Source: Urechidicola croceus (GTDB lineage Bacteria > Bacteroidota > Bacteroidia > Flavobacteriales > Flavobacteriaceae). From it: a stretch of 64,000 bases of DNA. Location of the stretch: contig NZ_CP017478.1 in assembly GCF_001761325.1 (NCBI RefSeq), positions 1,757,501 through 1,821,500 on the forward strand, in the 5' to 3' direction. Shown one piece after another: positions 60,491 to 64,000 of this stretch (the stretch's first letter is position 1; each line of letters opens with the position of its first letter). The notes beneath the pieces are model-generated. The model saw nothing but the letters and a program-made list of their open reading frames with translations, was not told the origin of the DNA and ran no database searches. Both the position numbers and the translations under genes were made by a program.

Positions 60491-60886
60491 TTGAACACAC
60501 TTACACTAGATATTAATTTTTACCAGGCTTTAGGGTCTTTGTATTATGCAATAGCCTCTTGCGATTCAAAAGTTAGAAAAGAGGAATATAATCAATTGAA
60601 AAAAATTATAGCACAAAATTGGCTTCAAATTGATACAGATAAAGACACTGAAAATTATTCTGCTTTTATCATTGAACATACATTTTCTTTATTGAATAAT
60701 TCCAAAGAAAATGCTGATACTTGTTTTAATGATTTTTTAATTTTTAAGCAGAAAAACCCAGATTTATTTACCACTGAAGTCAATCAAATAATTTGGAAAA
60801 CTTCCAATGAAATAGCAATGTCAATCGCAGGAAAAAACAAATCTGAATTAATTTTACTCACCAAACTTAAATTAAGTTTAATATAA
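60491..60886 (+). CDS. TerB-like helical protein
   Basis: A 131-residue helical protein resembling the TerB/tellurite-resistance-like fold (FYQALGSLYYAIASCDSKVRKEEY opening with an acidic, metal-binding-like loop). The only start in this frame is the TTG at 60491, preceded by an in-frame TGA. An ATG at 60478 is in another frame and opens a 12-codon frame ending inside the gene; losing one T from the run at 60489-60492 would join that ATG to this frame as MIFNLNTL. So either a TTG start or an error or natural frameshift is present. It is the first gene of a unit with DUF302 and thioredoxin. Confidence 0.65.
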   Translation: MNTLTLDINFYQALGSLYYAIASCDSKVRKEEYNQLKKIIAQNWLQIDTDKDTENYSAFIIEHTFSLLNNSKENADTCFNDFLIFKQKNPDLFTTEVNQIIWKTSNEIAMSIAGKNKSELILLTKLKLSLI

Positions 60887-60896
60887 ATTAATAATT

Positions 60897-61283
60897 ATGA
60901 ATTACTATTTTAACAAAACTATTACAGGAGATTTTAATGCAATTATTGAAAAAACTACCAATTTATTAAAAGAACAAGGGTTTGGAATATTAACCGAAAT
61001 TGATATCCAGCAAACCCTTAAAAATAAATTGAATGTAGATTTTAATAAATATAAAATATTAGGTGCTTGTAATCCAGAATTTGCATACCAAGCATTACAA
61101 GAAGAGGATAAAATTGGCACAATGTTACCTTGCAATGTTATTGTACAAGAATTAGGTAAAAATAATATTGAAGTTGCAGCCGTAAATCCAGTTATGTCAA
61201 TGCAAGCAGTTATCAATCCTGCTCTTATTGGAATTGCCAATGAAGTGAGTGAAAAACTCAAAAATGTTATCAAAAATCTATAA
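60897..61283 (+). CDS. DUF302 family protein
   Basis: A 128-residue soluble protein of the DUF302 family: MNYYFNKTITGDFNAIIEKT opening, the KYKILGACNPEFAYQALQEE block, and the LPCNVIVQELGKNNIEVAAV strand region. The family's function is unknown; it is often near redox or respiration genes. It lies 10 bases after the TerB-like gene and 2 before thioredoxin. Confidence 0.9.
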   Translation: MNYYFNKTITGDFNAIIEKTTNLLKEQGFGILTEIDIQQTLKNKLNVDFNKYKILGACNPEFAYQALQEEDKIGTMLPCNVIVQELGKNNIEVAAVNPVMSMQAVINPALIGIANEVSEKLKNVIKNL

Positions 61284-61285
61284 AA

Positions 61286-61585
61286 ATGAAAAGTAGTTTT
61301 GGTGAAATAGTAAATTCAGACCAGTTAGTTTTAGTTGACTTTTTTGCAGATTGGTGTGGACCGTGTAAAATGTTGGCACCAATACTTAAACAAGTTAAAA
61401 ATGAATTAGGAGACTCAATAAAAATAGTTAAAATTGATGTAGATAAAAACCAACCTTTATCTTCAAAATATCAAGTAAGAGGTGTACCTACAATGATTCT
61501 ATTTAAACATGGAAACGTATTATGGCGACAATCTGGTGTTCTTCAAAAACAAGATTTAATTTCCATTATAAGTTCTCACACCTGA
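61286..61585 (+). CDS. trxA: Thioredoxin
   Basis: A 99-residue thioredoxin with the active site WCGPCK and the cis-proline block VRGVPTMILFKHG. It is cytosolic and of normal length. The active-site surroundings DFFADWCGPCKMLAP are standard. It ends the TerB-DUF302-thioredoxin unit, so this copy is likely a second thioredoxin specific to low-oxygen conditions; the symbol trxA is used for the family. Confidence 0.9.
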   Translation: MKSSFGEIVNSDQLVLVDFFADWCGPCKMLAPILKQVKNELGDSIKIVKIDVDKNQPLSSKYQVRGVPTMILFKHGNVLWRQSGVLQKQDLISIISSHT

Positions 61586-61595
61586 TTTAATTCTA

Positions 61596-61638
61596 TGATT
61601 TATATCATTTTATAGTTATTACTTTAAAATTACTTTTG
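61596..61638 (+). promoter_or_regulatory. FNR-like box and -7 element of the WG-M50-AarF unit
   Basis: TGATTTATATCA (61596-61607), identical to the box at 60422, is followed after exactly 23 bases by TACTTTTG (61631-61638), a perfect TAnnTTTG. Leader to the ATG at 61665 is about 20 bases. Confidence 0.8.
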
Positions 61639-61664
61639 AAGAAGTAACCAAAACAATATAAGTC

Positions 61665-62258
61665 ATGAAAAAAGCAGTCAACCTATTAGTCTTTTTGATT
61701 CTACTTCCTACTTTGGGATTTACACAATCAACAAATGAATTTGATTTTATTTCTCCTTTTCATGAGGGATATGCTTCTATAAAAAATGGAGAAAAATGGG
61801 CTTTCATTGATAAAAATGGAACTATTACAATTAACTACCGCGATGATTTAGTTCCTATTACTATTGACAATGAAAACTATCCTCTTTTTAAAAATGAAAG
61901 GTGCCTTATTGATCAAGTTATAAATGATGTTACCTATTTTGGATATATTAATCCAAGTGGTAATATAGTTATTAAACCACAATATATCAACGCTACTAAA
62001 TTTGAATATGAAAAAGCAATTGTTATCAAATTAATAACTCAAAATTTAGGATACAACAACGTACTCAACAAACCTGTGGTAACCTACAAATTTCAAGAAG
62101 TAGTTATTGATAAAAACGGAAATGAACTAGAACATTTAACCGAACTAACCCCAATCACCTTAGGTAGAAATATTCCCAAAATAAAATCAAAACTTATTTC
62201 AGAAAATTTAATTGCTACTATTGGCGAAAACAATAAATGGCACATTAAAAAAATATAA
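61665..62258 (+). CDS. Exported WG-repeat protein
   Basis: A 197-residue secreted protein with signal peptide MKKAVNLLVFLILLPTLGFTQ. WG-type beta repeats are seen in FHEGYASIKNGEKWAFIDKN and FGYINPSGNIVIKPQYINA. A repeated W(A/H)(F/I)IDKNG pattern is usual for the family. The function is unknown; the repeats suggest binding to a surface. It lies 5 bases before the M50 protease. Confidence 0.85.
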   Translation: MKKAVNLLVFLILLPTLGFTQSTNEFDFISPFHEGYASIKNGEKWAFIDKNGTITINYRDDLVPITIDNENYPLFKNERCLIDQVINDVTYFGYINPSGNIVIKPQYINATKFEYEKAIVIKLITQNLGYNNVLNKPVVTYKFQEVVIDKNGNELEHLTELTPITLGRNIPKIKSKLISENLIATIGENNKWHIKKI

Positions 62259-62263
62259 TATTC

Positions 62264-63352
62264 ATGAAAGGTAATCTAAAATTAGGTAGTGTATTTGGAA
62301 TTAAAGTTCTTGTACATTGGACATTCATATTTTTAATAATTTGGGTTGTTTTTTCAGAAATTTCTCAAGGTAGAAACTTAGAAAGTATATTATATAATAT
62401 TGCATTTGTTATTGCTGTATTTCTGTGTGTAGTTTTACACGAATTAGGTCATGCTTTAACTGCTAAACGCTATGGTATTCAAACAAAAAAAATAACCCTT
62501 TTACCTATTGGAGGAATTGCAAGTCTAGATAAAATTCCTGAATCACCTAAACATGAGTTTTTAGTTACAATTGCTGGTCCTTTGGTAAATTTAATTATTG
62601 CTTTGTTGCTTTATTTTGTTATTCCTGTTGAATATATAACCAATCAAAATTTTACTGAGATAATGCACTCAATGGATGATTTCACTTTAAGAAATTTTCT
62701 TTTTTTCCTTTTCATTGCAAATATTGGCTTAGTTGTTTTTAACTTAATCCCTGCATTTCCTATGGATGGTGGCCGAATATTCAGATCTATATTAGCAATG
62801 AATATGAATCGTGTTAAAGCAACTAGTATTGCATCAAGTGTAGGTCAATTCATTGCCGTAGTATTTCTATTGATTGGGTTAATATATAATCCTATACTCA
62901 TTTTCATTGCCTTATTTATTTTTTTAGGTGCTTATGGTGAAAACAAATTAGTGCAGCATTTTGCACTAATGAAAGGACACAAAGTAAAAGAAGCAATGAT
63001 GACAACCTTCACACAATTACGCTCTGAAAACACATTAGATGATGTTGCAAATATTATTATTTCAGGAAGTGAAAAAGATTTTGTTGTTCTCGAAAATAAT
63101 GAAATTAAAGGTGTGCTTCTTAATGAAACTTTTATCAAAAATTCAGCAAGTAGAGAACTTTTAGTAAAAGATATTATGAAAACAACATATAAAACGGTAT
63201 CATCAAATGATGATCTTAAGGATGTATATGAGTTATTAGGTTCTCAAACATTAAAATTCTTTCCGGTACTAGAAAACAATAAACTTGTTGGTGTTATAGA
63301 TTTAATTAATCTTCATGAATTTCTTTTACTTGAATCCAAACTTGAATATTAA
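62264..63352 (+). CDS. Site-2-type M50 metalloprotease with C-terminal CBS domains
   Basis: A 362-residue intramembrane protease. The zinc motif HELGHAL is in the second membrane segment, and the partner aspartate in PAFPMDGGRIF lies about 110 residues later; six membrane segments cover residues 10-220. Two CBS motifs follow (about 235-355), which usually sense nucleotides. It may cleave a membrane-held regulator. It sits 5 bases after the WG gene, and the AarF gene follows in 3 bases. Confidence 0.92.
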   Translation: MKGNLKLGSVFGIKVLVHWTFIFLIIWVVFSEISQGRNLESILYNIAFVIAVFLCVVLHELGHALTAKRYGIQTKKITLLPIGGIASLDKIPESPKHEFLVTIAGPLVNLIIALLLYFVIPVEYITNQNFTEIMHSMDDFTLRNFLFFLFIANIGLVVFNLIPAFPMDGGRIFRSILAMNMNRVKATSIASSVGQFIAVVFLLIGLIYNPILIFIALFIFLGAYGENKLVQHFALMKGHKVKEAMMTTFTQLRSENTLDDVANIIISGSEKDFVVLENNEIKGVLLNETFIKNSASRELLVKDIMKTTYKTVSSNDDLKDVYELLGSQTLKFFPVLENNKLVGVIDLINLHEFLLLESKLEY

Positions 63353-63355
63353 AAT

Positions 63356-64000
63356 ATGTCAATCTTCAACTACAGCATCAGTAAAAAAGAACTAAAGAGA
63401 TATAATAAACTCTTTAGCATAATGACTCGATATGGTTTTGAAGATATTATCTCTAGTTATGAATTTAAAAAACTCATACCAAAATCATATCTAAAAAACC
63501 ACCAAGTACTCAAGCAAAATCTAATGTATTCAAAATTTGAAAGGATACGAATGGTATTGGAAGAATTGGGTCCAACTTATGTTAAACTTGGACAAATATT
63601 TAGTAATAGAGAAGATATATTGCCGAAAGAATTAATTATAGAACTTGAAAAACTACAAGATCAAGTACCTTTTTTAGAAAATTTTGATGTGAAAAGAGTT
63701 ATAAAAGAAGAACTAAATATCAATATTGAAGACTATTTTCTATCTATATCTGATAAACCTCTTGCTGCTGCATCACTTGCTCAAGTTCATAAAGCACAAC
63801 TTATTAATCAAGAACATGTTGTCTTAAAAATTCAAAGACCAAACATAAAAGAAACTATTGAATCTGATATTATAGTAATGAAACAAATTGCTAGAAGTTT
63901 AGATAAACATAGCGTCAAAATGAAGTCTTTTCAACCTATGCGAATCGTTGAAAGTTTTGAAAGAAGTATTAGAGAAGAACTAAATTTTGTAGAAGAAATT
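63356..64000 (+). CDS. ABC1/AarF (UbiB) family kinase, N-terminal part
   Basis: The first 215 residues of a UbiB-type atypical kinase; the end is beyond the window. The KxGQ motif is seen in YVKLGQIFSNRED, the nucleotide loop in SLAQVHKA and the lysine in VVLKIQRP. Relatives act in ubiquinone or lipid metabolism; in a menaquinone-using flavobacterium the substrate is not known. It starts 3 bases after the M50 stop (ATG at 63356). It is the third gene under the WG promoter. Confidence 0.9.
   Translation, partial: MSIFNYSISKKELKRYNKLFSIMTRYGFEDIISSYEFKKLIPKSYLKNHQVLKQNLMYSKFERIRMVLEELGPTYVKLGQIFSNREDILPKELIIELEKLQDQVPFLENFDVKRVIKEELNINIEDYFLSISDKPLAAASLAQVHKAQLINQEHVVLKIQRPNIKETIESDIIVMKQIARSLDKHSVKMKSFQPMRIVESFERSIREELNFVEEI

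Noticed and set aside
1-64000. CRISPR arrays, insertion sequences, tRNA or rRNA genes
   Set aside because: No spaced direct repeats, transposase frames, cloverleaf sequences or rRNA stretches were seen on reading through both strands.

Overview
The window comes from a low-G+C member of the Bacteroidota, almost certainly a Flavobacteriaceae-like marine or environmental species. The evidence is the gldB-gldC-nadE neighbourhood, type IX secretion cargo with a PorP/SprF partner, a folK-deoxynucleoside kinase fusion, a fused ccoN-ccoO, promoters of the Bacteroidetes type (-33 TTTG, -7 TAnnTTTG) and a near absence of Shine-Dalgarno sequences. I cannot fix the genus. I saw no tRNA, rRNA, CRISPR array or insertion sequence.

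Layout. 1-23.9 kb is conserved housekeeping: partial sppA, folK-dNK, the gldB-gldC operon, nadE, a 40-codon gene, dnaG, clpX/clpP, tig, pdxJ, then CBS protein-nadK, an outer-membrane barrel gene, uppS-bamA, two OmpH/Skp chaperones, murI and a LytS/LytTR-type two-component pair. 24-28 kb is a type IX secretion adhesin with its PorP/SprF partner. 28-33 kb is more accessory: an M3 peptidase, a convergent pair of a DHH-like protein and a cytosine-5 DNA methyltransferase, and a decayed type IX sorting domain. 33-40 kb is a tight three-gene operon: GAF-like protein, HD plus Pycsar-type membrane protein, and a very large outer-membrane phosphoesterase/kinase-like/Omp85 fusion.

40-64 kb is a low-oxygen and stasis island. 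It holds the complete cbb3 oxidase set (ccoS, ccoNO, ccoQ, ccoP, ccoG, ccoH, a SafE-like membrane protein), the copper ATPase CcoI with a truncated haemoglobin and a cupin, Hsp20, three tandem-domain UspA proteins, a ribosome hibernation factor, a beta-CASP nuclease, an ATP-cone/Mrr-like protein, thioredoxin, DUF302, an S2P-type protease, an AarF kinase, and a PAS histidine kinase with a response regulator whose output domain is CRP/FNR-like.

Main discovery. Nine promoters in this island share one architecture: a dyad TGAYnnnnRTCA, then exactly 23 bases, then a -7 box close to TAnnTTTG. They sit before ccoS, ccoI, hsp20, all three usp units, the TerB/DUF302/thioredoxin operon, the WG/M50/AarF operon, and one stretch with no protein gene. 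That ninth promoter would make an RNA of about 175 nt with three hairpins ending in a strong intrinsic terminator, a candidate regulatory RNA. The receiver-CRP regulator encoded in the island is the natural candidate for binding these boxes. This is inferred from sequence alone.
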